A DNA stretch of 64,000 nucleotides from JBDFMH01 sp047238125 (GCF_047238125.1 NZ_JBDFMH010000001.1:558001-622000); one strand, 5' to 3'. Numbered from the stretch's first letter, positions 35,521 to 44,206 are shown. Notes: generated from the letters alone by a model not told the origin. A program made the numbers and translations.

Positions 35521-35680
35521 GAGAGCGGGCCGCTACGCGGCGGCCTGGGGTGTGGAAACCCCACGTTTAGCGGTTCGGCGCCGGCCGTGACGGTGCCGCC
35601 ATCCTTGACCACATGGTCGGGGAGCCTGTGATGTATACAACAGGCTTCCGGGCTAAAGGTCACAGGAACCGACTAAACGC
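35521..35680. ncRNA. Candidate structured RNA or recognition region upstream of the DUF2285 genes
   Basis: Nested hairpins in an otherwise empty stretch (35392-35860). GGGGT/ACCCC lies at 35547-35562, and an outer stem CGTTTAGCGGTT (35564-35575) with AACCGACTAAACG (35667-35679) has one bulge. Inside are GACCA/TGGTC (35607-35618) and AGCCTGT/ACAGGCT (35623-35629 with 35640-35646). It may be an ncRNA, a riboswitch-like leader or an oriT region; the family is not recognised. Confidence 0.35.
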
Positions 35681-35860
35681 GGTTTTCCAACTCCCCGACT
35701 ACGGGTCTAGGAGCTGTTTGCGGGGGCGCACCGCAAACCAGCAGGTCGTGCGGGATTGGTGTGGCTGTGCGGATTCTGCTTGCAACTATGTCGAACCGGC
35801 GGATCGAAATTGGTCCGCAAGGATCGTATTGGTTAACGCCTGCGACTATTCGGGGGCAGC

Positions 35861-36133
35861 ATGGACGCAGATAGATTCGACGATTGCGCGCCTGATTGTT
35901 CGCAGCTCACTAGCTACGACGAATGCCATCTCGCGGCCTACCTGCGATTGCTCGATGCCGAGGAGGATGGTGCCGATTGGCGTGACGCTGCCGCCGCCAT
36001 CTTCAACATTGACGTAGCGGCGGAACCTGATCGCGCCCAGACGATGCACGCGACCCATCTTGCCCGCGCGCGTTGGATGACCGAGGTCGGATACGCGCAC
36101 CTGCTTGGCTGCGAACAGCGGCTAAACCGTTAA
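35861..36133 (+). CDS. Single-domain DUF2285 protein, QseM-like antiactivator candidate
   Basis: A 90-aa protein. Its core (LTSYDECHLAAYLRLLDAEE through MTEVGYAHLL) lines up with the C-terminal DUF2285 domain of the next gene: LTxY, LRxLD, GAxxR, a shared Met-x-Ala and a final LL. In the Mesorhizobium element ICEMlSym(R7A), the single-DUF2285 protein QseM binds and blocks the activator FseA, so a similar pair is inferred here. The start lies after a G-rich stretch, not a strong ribosome site. Confidence 0.75.
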   Translation: MDADRFDDCAPDCSQLTSYDECHLAAYLRLLDAEEDGADWRDAAAAIFNIDVAAEPDRAQTMHATHLARARWMTEVGYAHLLGCEQRLNR

Positions 36134-36267
36134 GATTTAGCTCCATTTTGGAAGCATTCTCTCTGCCCTCGCTGCACGGTTGTGCGCGGTCTTTGCGCTA
36201 TTCTAGCTAGGACAACCGGAAGATGTTGCGCTCCGAAATCCGTGCCAAGCGCGGTTGGGAGGATGCA

Positions 36268-37051
36268 ATGCCGACGCCGCCAGGGCGTCGCCAGCGGAGC
36301 GCCGGCGGACTGCCCGACGCCCTCGGGCGCGCCGATTTAGCCGCCGAGTTTCTACGCCGAAACCGCACCTACCGCGCCGAACATACGCAGATGCAGAAGC
36401 GCATCGCGGACGGCGCCGTCGCAAAGAACGCCGCCGAGACGGCGTTCGCGCGGCGATGGGGGTTGTCCTTTCGCCACAGCGCCAGATGACCTTTCAGACC
36501 CGGTTGTCTGGCGCCCAGAGCTAACCGCCGTCACGGTCATTCTCGACGCCGCACCGGATGGATTCGAGACCGCCACTTCGGTTGATCCCCGCGCACTCGG
36601 CGAGTTGCTCGCCGATCAGGCTGGAATTGAAGGACGCCATGTCATCGTTGCCGATGCCGCTGGTGAGCATCGGCTATGGCTGCGCGATCCGCAGCCCGGG
36701 CGGCCGCTCGCCGCCGTCATACCGCTCGACAAGGATTTCATCACGCGCATCGCCAGCCTGCTGCGCTTCCACCGCCGCTTGCTCGGTCGGGCGGAAGGGC
36801 CGCTGCCGCGCGGTTGGCCGCTTACCGCCTATCGGCTGGCGCGCCTCGACCTTATGCTCCGCGCGCTCGACCTGCGCGACGAGGGCGCAACCTATCGTGA
36901 GATCGCAACCGCCCTGGGCCGCGACGACGCCGCCCGGCTGTCGGCGAGCGACTGGAAAATGTCGGCGTCACGCTCATTCGTGGTGCGCCTGGTCCGCGAC
37001 GGCATCGCCATGATGAACGGCGACTACCGCAAACTGCTCCGCATCCGCTGA
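36268..37051 (+). CDS. FseA-like DUF6499-DUF2285 activator split by a +1 frameshift
   Basis: Two overlapping frames make one 260-aa protein. Frame 1 (36268-36489) encodes the DUF6499 part (LPDALGRADLAAEFLRRN and ARRWGLSF), then stops. Frame 2 is open from about 36422 and continues ATAPDDLSDPVVWRPELTAV, EHRLWLRDPQPGRPLAAVIP and the DUF2285 domain. Joining them needs a +1 shift near TTT at 36469. In ICEMlSym(R7A) the excision activator FseA is made by programmed +1 frameshifting between just such ORFs. GGGAGGA precedes the ATG at 36268 by six bases. A disabling mutation or sequencing error is the alternative. Confidence 0.8.
36466..36475 (+). promoter_or_regulatory. Candidate +1 ribosomal frameshift site
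   Basis: Zero frame reads TCC TTT CGC C. A tRNA-Phe on UUU could slip one base to UUC, after which GCC ACA GCG CCA continues the conserved domain. The zero-frame stop TGA is 15 bases further on (36487). Confidence 0.5.
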
Positions 37052-37067
37052 TCCGAGCCTTCTGCGT

Positions 37068-37086
37068 GACCCCCTATAGGGGGGTC
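37068..37086. promoter_or_regulatory. Near-palindrome upstream of the RdfS-like gene
   Basis: GACCCCCTATAGGGGGGTC, a nearly perfect inverted repeat centred on TATA, lies 17 bases after the FseA-like stop and 94 bases before the RdfS-like start. It could be the operator bound by the activator. Confidence 0.4.
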
Positions 37087-37179
37087 GCATCCGTGCAGCA
37101 GCACATCTTCATACCCCACCCGGCCGCGTTCATTCTGACAATTACGCCTCCTGCCGCCACCGCCCGCAGGAGCCGTCAC

Positions 37180-37446
37180 TTGTCCGATACGCCCACCAAT
37201 CTCCCGCCCCGCTTCCTGCGAACACCGGAAGCCGCGCGCTTTCTTGGCCTCTCGGGACGCACGCTTGAGAAGCACCGCTATTTCGGCACCGGCCCGGCCT
37301 ACCGCCGGATCGGGGGCCGCGTCGTCTATTCGGTCGATGATCTCCGCGCCTGGGCCGATATCGGCATCAAGCATTCGACCTCCGATCCGGGGCAAGACGA
37401 CCTCATGCCGCGCGCGGACTCTGCCATCGCCCGGAGCCGGCGATGA
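37180..37446 (+). CDS. AlpA/excisionase-like HTH protein (RdfS-like)
   Basis: An 88-aa winged-HTH protein: FLRTPEAARFLGLSGRTLEK is the helix-turn-helix, RYFGTGPAYRRIGGRVVYS the wing, and YSVDDLRAWADI the end of the domain. In related ICEs the protein at this position, RdfS, is the recombination directionality factor for excision and a target of FseA. The start is a TTG at 37180 with AGGAG seven bases upstream; the longer frame to 37066 reads through the palindrome and is not protein-like. It overlaps the DUF2840 gene (ATGA). Confidence 0.8.
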   Translation: MSDTPTNLPPRFLRTPEAARFLGLSGRTLEKHRYFGTGPAYRRIGGRVVYSVDDLRAWADIGIKHSTSDPGQDDLMPRADSAIARSRR

Positions 37447-37949
37447 CCGTCCCGCCGTCACCCATGCGCCACCGCCAACCGTCCGACGACGGCATGACCC
37501 GTGTCGAGCTGACCTGGATCGAGAAGCGGATCGAGCACTGGATCAGGTTCGGCCGCGTCGCGGTGGACGAGATCGTCGATCGCCGCCGCCGCATCGTTCG
37601 CTTCCGCCCCGGCGCGATCTTCGCGTTCGTCCGCTGGGCGGCGAATGACTACGGCACGGTCAGCTCGCGCATCGACATCGTGCGCGCGGTCGGCACCGGC
37701 GAGCCGTTCACGACGCTGCCGTTCGTGCGGCCCGGCGGCGACATCCTGCTCAAGATCGAGGGCTGGCCGAAAGTCAGTCAAGTGCTCGCCGCGATCGACG
37801 CGACGGAGGCCGCCGGCGTCGATCCCTGCGACGCCGCGCCCGACCACTGGCGTCATGTTCACAATCGTATCTCCGCCGGACACGAGCCGCGCCCTTACAC
37901 GCTGGAGCGTCATCGCGCCTGGCTGAAGCGCCGGGAGATCGAACAGTGA
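37443..37949 (+). CDS. DUF2840 protein
   Basis: A 168-aa protein of the DUF2840 family: TRVELTWIEKRIEHWIRFG, RRIVRFRPGAIFAFVRWAANDYGT and LPFVRPGGDILLKIEGWPKV. Function is unknown, but it sits between the RdfS-like gene and traF, the conserved order in this ICE type. It overlaps both neighbours (ATGA and GTGA). Translation could begin at the ATG at 37443 or at a later in-frame ATG 17 codons on. Confidence 0.88.
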   Translation: MTVPPSPMRHRQPSDDGMTRVELTWIEKRIEHWIRFGRVAVDEIVDRRRRIVRFRPGAIFAFVRWAANDYGTVSSRIDIVRAVGTGEPFTTLPFVRPGGDILLKIEGWPKVSQVLAAIDATEAAGVDPCDAAPDHWRHVHNRISAGHEPRPYTLERHRAWLKRREIEQ

Positions 37950-38491
37950 CGCGCCGGGGCTGGACGATTGCGACGGCCACGGCGGCTTCGCTGTTCGGCG
38001 CATCATTCGCCGCCATCGCTTTGTTCGATCCGCTACCGCGCGTCGTCTGGAATGCGAGCGCGAGTGCGCCGACCGGGCTGTATCGTATCGAACCCGTGCG
38101 CGATCCCCCGCACGGCGCGCTGGTCGCCGTGACGCCGCCCGCGCCGTTGGCGCGGTGGCTGGCGGAACGTGGCTATCTCGGCGAGCGCGTGCCTTTGTTG
38201 AAGCACGTTGCGGCCAAGCCGGGGCAGCGCGTGTGCCGGATCGGCGCCGTCGTCAGTGTCGATGCGCGGCCCGTCGCCATCGCCCGCGAGCGCGACGGCC
38301 GAGGCCGTCCATTGCCGACCTGGCAGGGCTGCCGGACGTTGGGCGTCGGCGAGCTGCTGATGCTGAATCCCGATCACGCCGACAGCATGGACGGCCGCTA
38401 TTTCGGGCCGTTGCCGGCCTCGACCGTGCTTGGCCGCGCCATTCCGATCCTCACCCGCGACACCCCCGACGCGCCGCTCATTTGGCGCTGA
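37946..38491 (+). CDS. traF: TraF conjugation signal peptidase (S26)
   Basis: A 181-aa membrane-bound serine peptidase that matures the conjugative pilin TrbC. One N-terminal membrane segment (ATAASLFGASFAAIALF) is followed by SASAPTGLYR with catalytic Ser40 and LLKHVAAKPGQ with Lys86; the GDNxxxSxDSR region appears as MLNPDHADSMDGRYFGPLP. It starts with GTG overlapping the DUF2840 stop. Confidence 0.93.
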   Translation: MTRRGWTIATATAASLFGASFAAIALFDPLPRVVWNASASAPTGLYRIEPVRDPPHGALVAVTPPAPLARWLAERGYLGERVPLLKHVAAKPGQRVCRIGAVVSVDARPVAIARERDGRGRPLPTWQGCRTLGVGELLMLNPDHADSMDGRYFGPLPASTVLGRAIPILTRDTPDAPLIWR

Positions 38492-38526
38492 CCCGCCTTC
38501 TCAACTGCCAACCAAAGGAGATCACC

Positions 38527-38862
38527 ATGCAGATCGGCAGCTTTTTCCGCACCGCCAGCGGCTACGAAGGCATCATCGAGACGGCGACGCTCGACATCCG
38601 TATCTCGATCGTTCCGGCCGAGCCGAGCGACGCCGACAAGGCGCCGGACTGGCGGGTCCATCGCGGCGATAGCGGCGAAGGCCCGGAGATCGGCGCAGGC
38701 TGGAACGAGACTGGCGAACGCGCCGGCGATTACGTCTCGCTGCGCATCGACGATCCCGCCTTCGCGCAGCCGATCCGCGCCGCCCTGTTCCAGAGCACGG
38801 GCGACAAGTCGGCCTGGTCGCTGCGCTGGAACCGCCAGCCGAAGTCGCGCGAGCAGGACTGA
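38527..38862 (+). CDS. DUF736 protein (copy 2)
   Basis: A 111-aa paralogue of the protein at 33909, with the same IGSFFRTASGYEGIIETATL opening and DYVSLRIDDPAFAQPIRAAL core. AAAGGAG lies 6 bases before the ATG. It is embedded in the conjugation operon between traF and the transglycosylase. Confidence 0.92.
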   Translation: MQIGSFFRTASGYEGIIETATLDIRISIVPAEPSDADKAPDWRVHRGDSGEGPEIGAGWNETGERAGDYVSLRIDDPAFAQPIRAALFQSTGDKSAWSLRWNRQPKSREQD

Positions 38863-38866
38863 TCGG

Positions 38867-39778
38867 ATGCGCTTTTCCATCATCCCTTTGTTCGCGGGAA
38901 AGCCGTCTCATCCCTTCGTCCCGCTCGGTCGCGGGCCGGCCGGCGCGCGCAGCGTAGATCAAGGGCGGCCGCAGGCCGGCGCAGCGCGCGCACCCTTGAA
39001 CGTAGCGAGCACGCTGGCAGGCTGGCGGCGGAGCGGAGTCGGATCGGCGGTGGCGTTGGGCGTCGCGCTGCTGTCGGGTGGCGCTGCGCCTGTCGCGGCG
39101 ACGGCGCAGAATTTGTCGGCTGCGCGATCGGCAGCGGCTCATCCCTACGCCGGTCATGTTGCCGACGCCGCGCGGAGGTTCGGCATCCGCGAAGCATGGA
39201 TATGGGCGGTGATGCGCGTCGAGAGCGGCGGCAACGCCCGCGCGGTCTCGCGCGCCGGGGCGATGGGATTGATGCAGATCATGCCCGCGACCTGGGCCGA
39301 CCTTCGCGCCCGATACGGTCTCGGCCCCGACCCCTTTAACGTGCGCGACAACATCATGGCGGGCGCGGCCTACCTGCGCGAGATGTACGACCGCTACGGC
39401 AATGCGAGCGCGATGCTAGCCGCCTACAATGCGGGACCGGGCCGCTACGACGATTACCTGTCGCGCGGCCGTCCGCTGCCGCCCGAAACGGTCGGCTACC
39501 TCGCCCAGCTCACGGCCATCGCTGGCACGGCTGGCGCTGCGGAGGTGGCGGTGAGCGCGCCACCCGATCCGTTCGCCTGGCGACGAGCTGGGCTGTTCGT
39601 CCGCACCGCCAGCGCCGCTTCGGAAGCGGTGGCTGCGCAGCTCGGCAGCGAAGAAGCTGCGTCCGATCTGCCGACCGATCGGCGAACATCCGGCGACGCG
39701 GACTCCGCCGCTCCGCCGTCTAATGAGCCGGCCGACACGCTGTTCGTCCCCCGCGCCCGCGCGGGCCGACCGCGATGA
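38867..39778 (+). CDS. Lytic transglycosylase of the conjugation system
   Basis: A 303-aa muramidase that opens peptidoglycan for the mating channel. The SLT domain has AVMRVESGGNARAVS (catalytic Glu), GLMQIMPATW and MLAAYNAGPGRYD. A hydrophobic segment around 55-80 (VGSAVALGVALLSGGAAPVA) probably acts as a late signal peptide; the first ~50 residues are unusual. It starts four bases after DUF736 copy 2. Confidence 0.9.
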   Translation: MRFSIIPLFAGKPSHPFVPLGRGPAGARSVDQGRPQAGAARAPLNVASTLAGWRRSGVGSAVALGVALLSGGAAPVAATAQNLSAARSAAAHPYAGHVADAARRFGIREAWIWAVMRVESGGNARAVSRAGAMGLMQIMPATWADLRARYGLGPDPFNVRDNIMAGAAYLREMYDRYGNASAMLAAYNAGPGRYDDYLSRGRPLPPETVGYLAQLTAIAGTAGAAEVAVSAPPDPFAWRRAGLFVRTASAASEAVAAQLGSEEAASDLPTDRRTSGDADSAAPPSNEPADTLFVPRARAGRPR

Positions 39779-40020
39779 CCCGCGCCTTATCCCCATCATC
39801 CGTCCCGAGCAGGAAAGTGGCTGGGGAGGGAAAAAACGGCAGGGACAGACGAGGGCAAGATACAAGGCCCGCCCCGTTTCGCCGAAAAGCCGAGGCTTTT
39901 CCGTGGCTTCACGCGGGGGCGTCGGTCGGCGCGCGTGCCGCGCGGAAGAGAAAAGCCAGCAAAATCAACGCCTCGAATAGCACCATAGGCCATTCTCGGC
40001 CGAAAGCACCCCGGCCGTGA
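39775..40020 (+). CDS. Small basic ORF bridging transglycosylase and relaxase genes
   Basis: An 81-aa Arg/Lys/Ser/Pro-rich product with no recognisable domain. It is joined to the upstream gene by an ATGA overlap and to the relaxase by a GTGA overlap. Whether it is a real protein or a translated spacer is open. Confidence 0.35.
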   Translation: MTRALSPSSVPSRKVAGEGKNGRDRRGQDTRPAPFRRKAEAFPWLHAGASVGARAARKRKASKINASNSTIGHSRPKAPRP

Positions 40021-41777
40021 GCGAGGAAAGCGACTTCCGCGTCCGGCCGGGCAAGGCCAAGCGCAGCAAGGCGCAGGCCCGCAACGCGCGCGGCCTGGTC
40101 GCTGAGGTGCTGCGCGCCGCCGCCATGAGCGGCGGCAACCCGCGCCGCGCCTGGAGCGGACCGACCCGCCGCGGCCAGTCCAACTTCGGCCGGGGCCGCA
40201 CCGCGTTCGCGCGCAGCCGGCTGTTCGGATCGGGCCGGCGCGTCCTGGTAAAGGCGCTGCCCGTCAACCACCGCGGCCGGGGCGGATACCGCATGGCGCC
40301 GCTGTCTGCGCACGTCGCTTACTTGAAGCGCGAGGGCGTCACCCGCGACGGCTCGCCGACCCGCATGTTCGACGCGGCCGGCGACAATGCCGACGATCGC
40401 GGCTTCGCCGATCGCTGCAAGGACGACCGGCATCATTTCCGCATCATCGTCTCCCCGGAGGATGCGGCCGAGCTGACCGACCTGCGCGAATACACGCGCG
40501 ACCTCGTGCGCCAGATGGAAGCGGACCTGGGGACGCGGCTTGATTGGGTCGCGGTCGATCATTGGAACACCGACAACCCGCACGTCCACCTGCTCGTGCG
40601 CGGCGTCACCGACACCGGCGCCGATCTCGTCATGGCGCGCGACTACATCAGCCACAATCTGCGCTCCAACGCCGAAGAGCTGGCGCAGGCCGAACTCGGA
40701 CCCAAGCCTGAGCATGAGGTTCAGCGCACGCTCGAACGCGACGTGACGGCCGAGCGCTGGACCCGGCTCGATACCGAGATCAAACGCGCGGCCGACGAGC
40801 TGGGCGTCATTGACCTGCGCCCCGACCGCCCCGGCCCGGACGACCCGCAGCTCCGCCGGTTGATGGTCGGGCGGTTGCAGTATTTGGAGTCGATGGGACT
40901 CGCCGCGCAGGGCGAGCCGGGCGAGTGGGCGGTAGCGGAGGGCGCGGCAGCGAAGCTGCGCGAGCTGGGCACGCGCGGCGACATCATCCGCACGATCGGC
41001 GCGGCGCTCCGCGAACATGGTCAGGACCGGCCGCTCGACAGCTACGCCGTCGTCACTAGCGCGCCCGAGAGGCCGATCGTCGGCAGGCTGATCGACAAGG
41101 GCTTGCACGACGAGTTGACCGGCACGGCTTATGCGGTGATCGACGGCACGGACGGGCGCACTCACCATGTCCGGTTGCCCGGCATCGAGGCGCTGGAGCA
41201 CAGCCCCAAGCTCGGCGGGATCGTCGAGTTGCGCGTGATCGGCCAGCCCGGTGAGGATAAGCCGACACTGGGGCTCGCCACGCGCTCGGACCTCGACCTC
41301 GCCGCGCAGGTCAAAGCGCCCGGCGCAACTTGGCTCGACCATCGACTGATTGAGCGCGGCGCCGGCGTTGCGGACGGCGGGTTCGGCGCCGAGGTGCGCC
41401 GCGCGATGGACGCGCGCACCGACCATCTCGTCAAGGAAGGGCTGGCCCGCCGTTTCGGCGAGCGCACGGTGTTCGAGCGCGGAATGCTCGACACGCTGCG
41501 CAAGCGGGAGCTGGACGCGGTTGGCGGGAAGATCGCGGGCGAGACCGGCCTTGCCTACCGCCCCGCCGCATCCGGCGAGAAGATTGCGGGCATCGTGCGC
41601 CAGCGCCTCGCGCTCGCGTCCGGCCGCTTCGCCATGATCGACGATGGCCTCGGCTTCCGGCTCGTGCCCTGGGCCAGCACCCTCGAACAGCAGCTTGGCC
41701 GTCAGGTGTCCGGCGTCGTCCGCGCCGGCGGCGGCATCGACTGGACGCTGGGCCGCAAGCGCGGCCTCGGCATCTGA
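40017..41777 (+). CDS. DUF3363 / VirD2-type relaxase
   Basis: The nickase that should cut oriT and lead the transferred strand; 586 aa. A basic N-terminus with many RG repeats is followed by DDRHHFRIIVSPEDA, and the metal-binding HxH appears in DNPHVHLLVRG (about residue 189). The C-terminal two thirds are DUF3363 (LRRLMVGRLQYLESMGLA). This is the RlxS type of ICEMlSym. The start is GTG at 40017. No other relaxase is in the window. Confidence 0.9.
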   Translation: MSEESDFRVRPGKAKRSKAQARNARGLVAEVLRAAAMSGGNPRRAWSGPTRRGQSNFGRGRTAFARSRLFGSGRRVLVKALPVNHRGRGGYRMAPLSAHVAYLKREGVTRDGSPTRMFDAAGDNADDRGFADRCKDDRHHFRIIVSPEDAAELTDLREYTRDLVRQMEADLGTRLDWVAVDHWNTDNPHVHLLVRGVTDTGADLVMARDYISHNLRSNAEELAQAELGPKPEHEVQRTLERDVTAERWTRLDTEIKRAADELGVIDLRPDRPGPDDPQLRRLMVGRLQYLESMGLAAQGEPGEWAVAEGAAAKLRELGTRGDIIRTIGAALREHGQDRPLDSYAVVTSAPERPIVGRLIDKGLHDELTGTAYAVIDGTDGRTHHVRLPGIEALEHSPKLGGIVELRVIGQPGEDKPTLGLATRSDLDLAAQVKAPGATWLDHRLIERGAGVADGGFGAEVRRAMDARTDHLVKEGLARRFGERTVFERGMLDTLRKRELDAVGGKIAGETGLAYRPAASGEKIAGIVRQRLALASGRFAMIDDGLGFRLVPWASTLEQQLGRQVSGVVRAGGGIDWTLGRKRGLGI

Positions 41778-41791
41778 ATCAGGAGACCACT

Positions 41792-43765
41792 ATGGCTGCG
41801 ACCAAGATACTCTGGGGCCAGATCATCATCGTGTTCCTGATCGTGCTCGCCGGGGTGTGGGGCGCGACGCAGTGGACAGCCGCCGCGCTCGCCTATCAGC
41901 CGGAGCTTGGCCCGCCGTGGGTCGTTGCCTTCGGCTGGCGCATCTATCCGCCGCCGGCCTTCTTTTGGTGGTGGTTTTCGTTCGACGCCTACGCGCCCGA
42001 TACCTTCAAGACGGGCGCGTTCATCGCCGCGTCGGGCGGGTTCGCGTCGATCGCCGTCGCCATCGGCATGTCGGTGTGGCGCGCGCGTGAGTTGAAGAAC
42101 GCCGAGACCTACGGGTCGGCGCGCTGGGCGACCGGGCGCGAGGTTCGCGGTGCCGGGCTGCTCGGGCCTAACGGCGTCGTGCTCGGCAGGCTCGCGCGCG
42201 ACTATCTCCGCCATGACGGCCCCGAGCATGTGCTGTGCTTCGCCCCGACCCGTTCGGGCAAAGGCGTGGGTCTGGTCGTTCCGTCGCTGCTGACCTGGCC
42301 GGCATCGGCGATAGTGCATGACATCAAGGGCGAGAACTGGACGCTGACCGCCGGTTTCCGCGCGCGGCACGGCCGCGTGCTGCTGTTCGATCCGACCAAT
42401 TCGGAGTCGGCCGCCTACAACCCGTTGCTGGAGGTGCGGCGCGGCCAATGGGAGGTGCGAGACGTGCAGAATGTCGCCGACGTGCTGGTCGATCCCGAAG
42501 GATCGCTGGAGCGGCGGAACCATTGGGAGAAGACATCGCACTCGCTGCTGGTCGGCGCGATCCTCCATGTCCTGTATGCCGAGGCCGATAAGACGCTGGC
42601 TGGGGTGGCATCGTTCCTCTCCGATCCGTCGCGCACGATTGAGCAGACGCTGGCCGCGATGATGGCGACGCCGCACCTAGGCGAAGCCGGCGTGCATCCC
42701 GTCGTCGCCTCTGCCGCCCGCGAGCTGCTGAACAAATCGGACAACGAGCGATCGGGCGTGCTCAGCACCGCCATGTCGTTCCTCGGGCTCTACCGCGATC
42801 CTGTCGTCGCGCAGGTCACGCGGGCGTGCCAATGGCGCATATCGGATCTGGTGGAGGGCGAGCGGCCGGCGACGCTCTATCTGGTCGTGCCGCCCAGCGA
42901 CATCTCGCGCACCAAGCCGCTGATCCGCCTCATCCTCAACCAGATCGGGCGGCGGCTGACTGAGGAGCTGACGCCCAAGGGCAATCGCCATCGCGTGTTG
43001 TTGATGCTCGATGAGTTTCCCGCGCTCGGCCGCCTCGACTTCTTCGAGTCCGCCCTGGCATTCATGGCGGGGTATGGCCTCAAGGCGTTTCTGATCGCGC
43101 AGTCGCTCAATCAGATCGAGAAGGCTTACGGCCCGAACAACGCGATCCTCGACAACTGCCATGTCCGGGTGAGCTTCGCCACCAACGACGAGCGCACCGC
43201 CAAGCGGGTGTCGGACGCACTCGGCACCGCGACCGAGATGCGGGCGATGAAGAACTACGCCGGGCACCGCCTGTCGCCGTGGCTCGGGCATTTGATGGTG
43301 TCGCGGTCGGAGACCGCCCGCCAGCTCCTCACGCCGGGCGAAGTCATGCAGCTCCCGCCTGACGACGAGATCGTCATGGTCGCGGGCGTCCACCCGATCC
43401 GGGCGAAGAAGGCGCGCTACTTTCAGGACCACCGCCTGGCCGAGCGGATCACGGATGCGCCCAAGCCGATTGCAGGCGCGGCACGTCCCGATGACTGGAC
43501 CGGCCGCGCTGCCGCAGCCGACCCGGCCGACGTGGCGCGGATCGTGCGGGCGGAGGAGGACGCGGCCAATGGCGGCCTGCGCCGCGAACCGGAGCTGCCT
43601 GAGCATGTGGCCATTGCGCCCAAGACATCGCCGCCACCGGCGCAGGAATTTGCGATCGTCGATGACGAGCAGGACGACGCGGCCCGGCAAGCGGCTGTCC
43701 GTCGCCGAATGCAGAGCCTTGCGCGGCAGGCGTCGCTCGACCCCGGCGACGGCATCGAGCTGTAG
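41792..43765 (+). CDS. traG: TraG/VirD4 type IV coupling protein
   Basis: A 657-aa inner-membrane ATPase that brings the relaxase-DNA complex to the secretion channel. Two N-terminal membrane segments (IIIVFLIVLAGVWGATQ, and one near 75-95) precede Walker A APTRSGKG (151-158), HDIKGENW and Walker B LLMLDEFPALG. GLKAFLIAQSLNQIEKAYG is a typical family motif. AGGAG precedes the ATG. Confidence 0.95.
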   Translation: MAATKILWGQIIIVFLIVLAGVWGATQWTAAALAYQPELGPPWVVAFGWRIYPPPAFFWWWFSFDAYAPDTFKTGAFIAASGGFASIAVAIGMSVWRARELKNAETYGSARWATGREVRGAGLLGPNGVVLGRLARDYLRHDGPEHVLCFAPTRSGKGVGLVVPSLLTWPASAIVHDIKGENWTLTAGFRARHGRVLLFDPTNSESAAYNPLLEVRRGQWEVRDVQNVADVLVDPEGSLERRNHWEKTSHSLLVGAILHVLYAEADKTLAGVASFLSDPSRTIEQTLAAMMATPHLGEAGVHPVVASAARELLNKSDNERSGVLSTAMSFLGLYRDPVVAQVTRACQWRISDLVEGERPATLYLVVPPSDISRTKPLIRLILNQIGRRLTEELTPKGNRHRVLLMLDEFPALGRLDFFESALAFMAGYGLKAFLIAQSLNQIEKAYGPNNAILDNCHVRVSFATNDERTAKRVSDALGTATEMRAMKNYAGHRLSPWLGHLMVSRSETARQLLTPGEVMQLPPDDEIVMVAGVHPIRAKKARYFQDHRLAERITDAPKPIAGAARPDDWTGRAAAADPADVARIVRAEEDAANGGLRREPELPEHVAIAPKTSPPPAQEFAIVDDEQDDAARQAAVRRRMQSLARQASLDPGDGIEL

Positions 43766-43774
43766 GAGACCGCC

Positions 43775-44206
43775 ATGCGGACCCGGCTCAACGTCTATTT
43801 CCCGCCAGCGCTCGCCAAGCAGGTTGACGAGCTGGCGATCCGTCGCCGTATCTCCCGCTCGGCGATCGTGGAGGCGGCGGTCGCCTCCTACCTCTCGCCG
43901 GATGGCGCCGACCGCATGGAGGCGGCGTTCGCTCGACGGCTCGATCGCTTGTCGCGTCAGGTACAGCGGCTGGAGCGCGACACCGGACTCACGATTGAGG
44001 CACTGACATTGTTCGTGCGGTTCTGGCTGACGGTGACGCCGCCATTGTCCGACGAGGATCAAGCGGCCGCGCAAGTGAAGGGGCGTAAGCGCTACGAAGG
44101 TTTCGTCGAGACGCTCGGCCGGCGCTTCGCCAGCGGCAAGAGCTTGATAGACGAGATACCGGAAGATGTCTGGCCGCGTTCGCGTCGTCCGAGTCGGACT
44201 GAATAG
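43775..44206 (+). CDS. Ribbon-helix-helix (CopG-like) protein
   Basis: A 143-aa protein with an RHH DNA-binding domain at the start (RTRLNVYFPPALAKQVDELA, then RRRISRSAIVEAAVASYL). A helical part follows with EALTLFVRFWLTVTPPL. It is the conserved neighbour between traG and trbB, probably regulating the trb operon. Starts nine bases after traG. Confidence 0.88.
   Translation: MRTRLNVYFPPALAKQVDELAIRRRISRSAIVEAAVASYLSPDGADRMEAAFARRLDRLSRQVQRLERDTGLTIEALTLFVRFWLTVTPPLSDEDQAAAQVKGRKRYEGFVETLGRRFASGKSLIDEIPEDVWPRSRRPSRTE

Noticed and set aside
36605..37051. A stand-alone gene for the DUF2285 half
   Set aside because: Its frame is open and homologous well upstream of this TTG, so it is better explained as the second part of a frameshifted protein.
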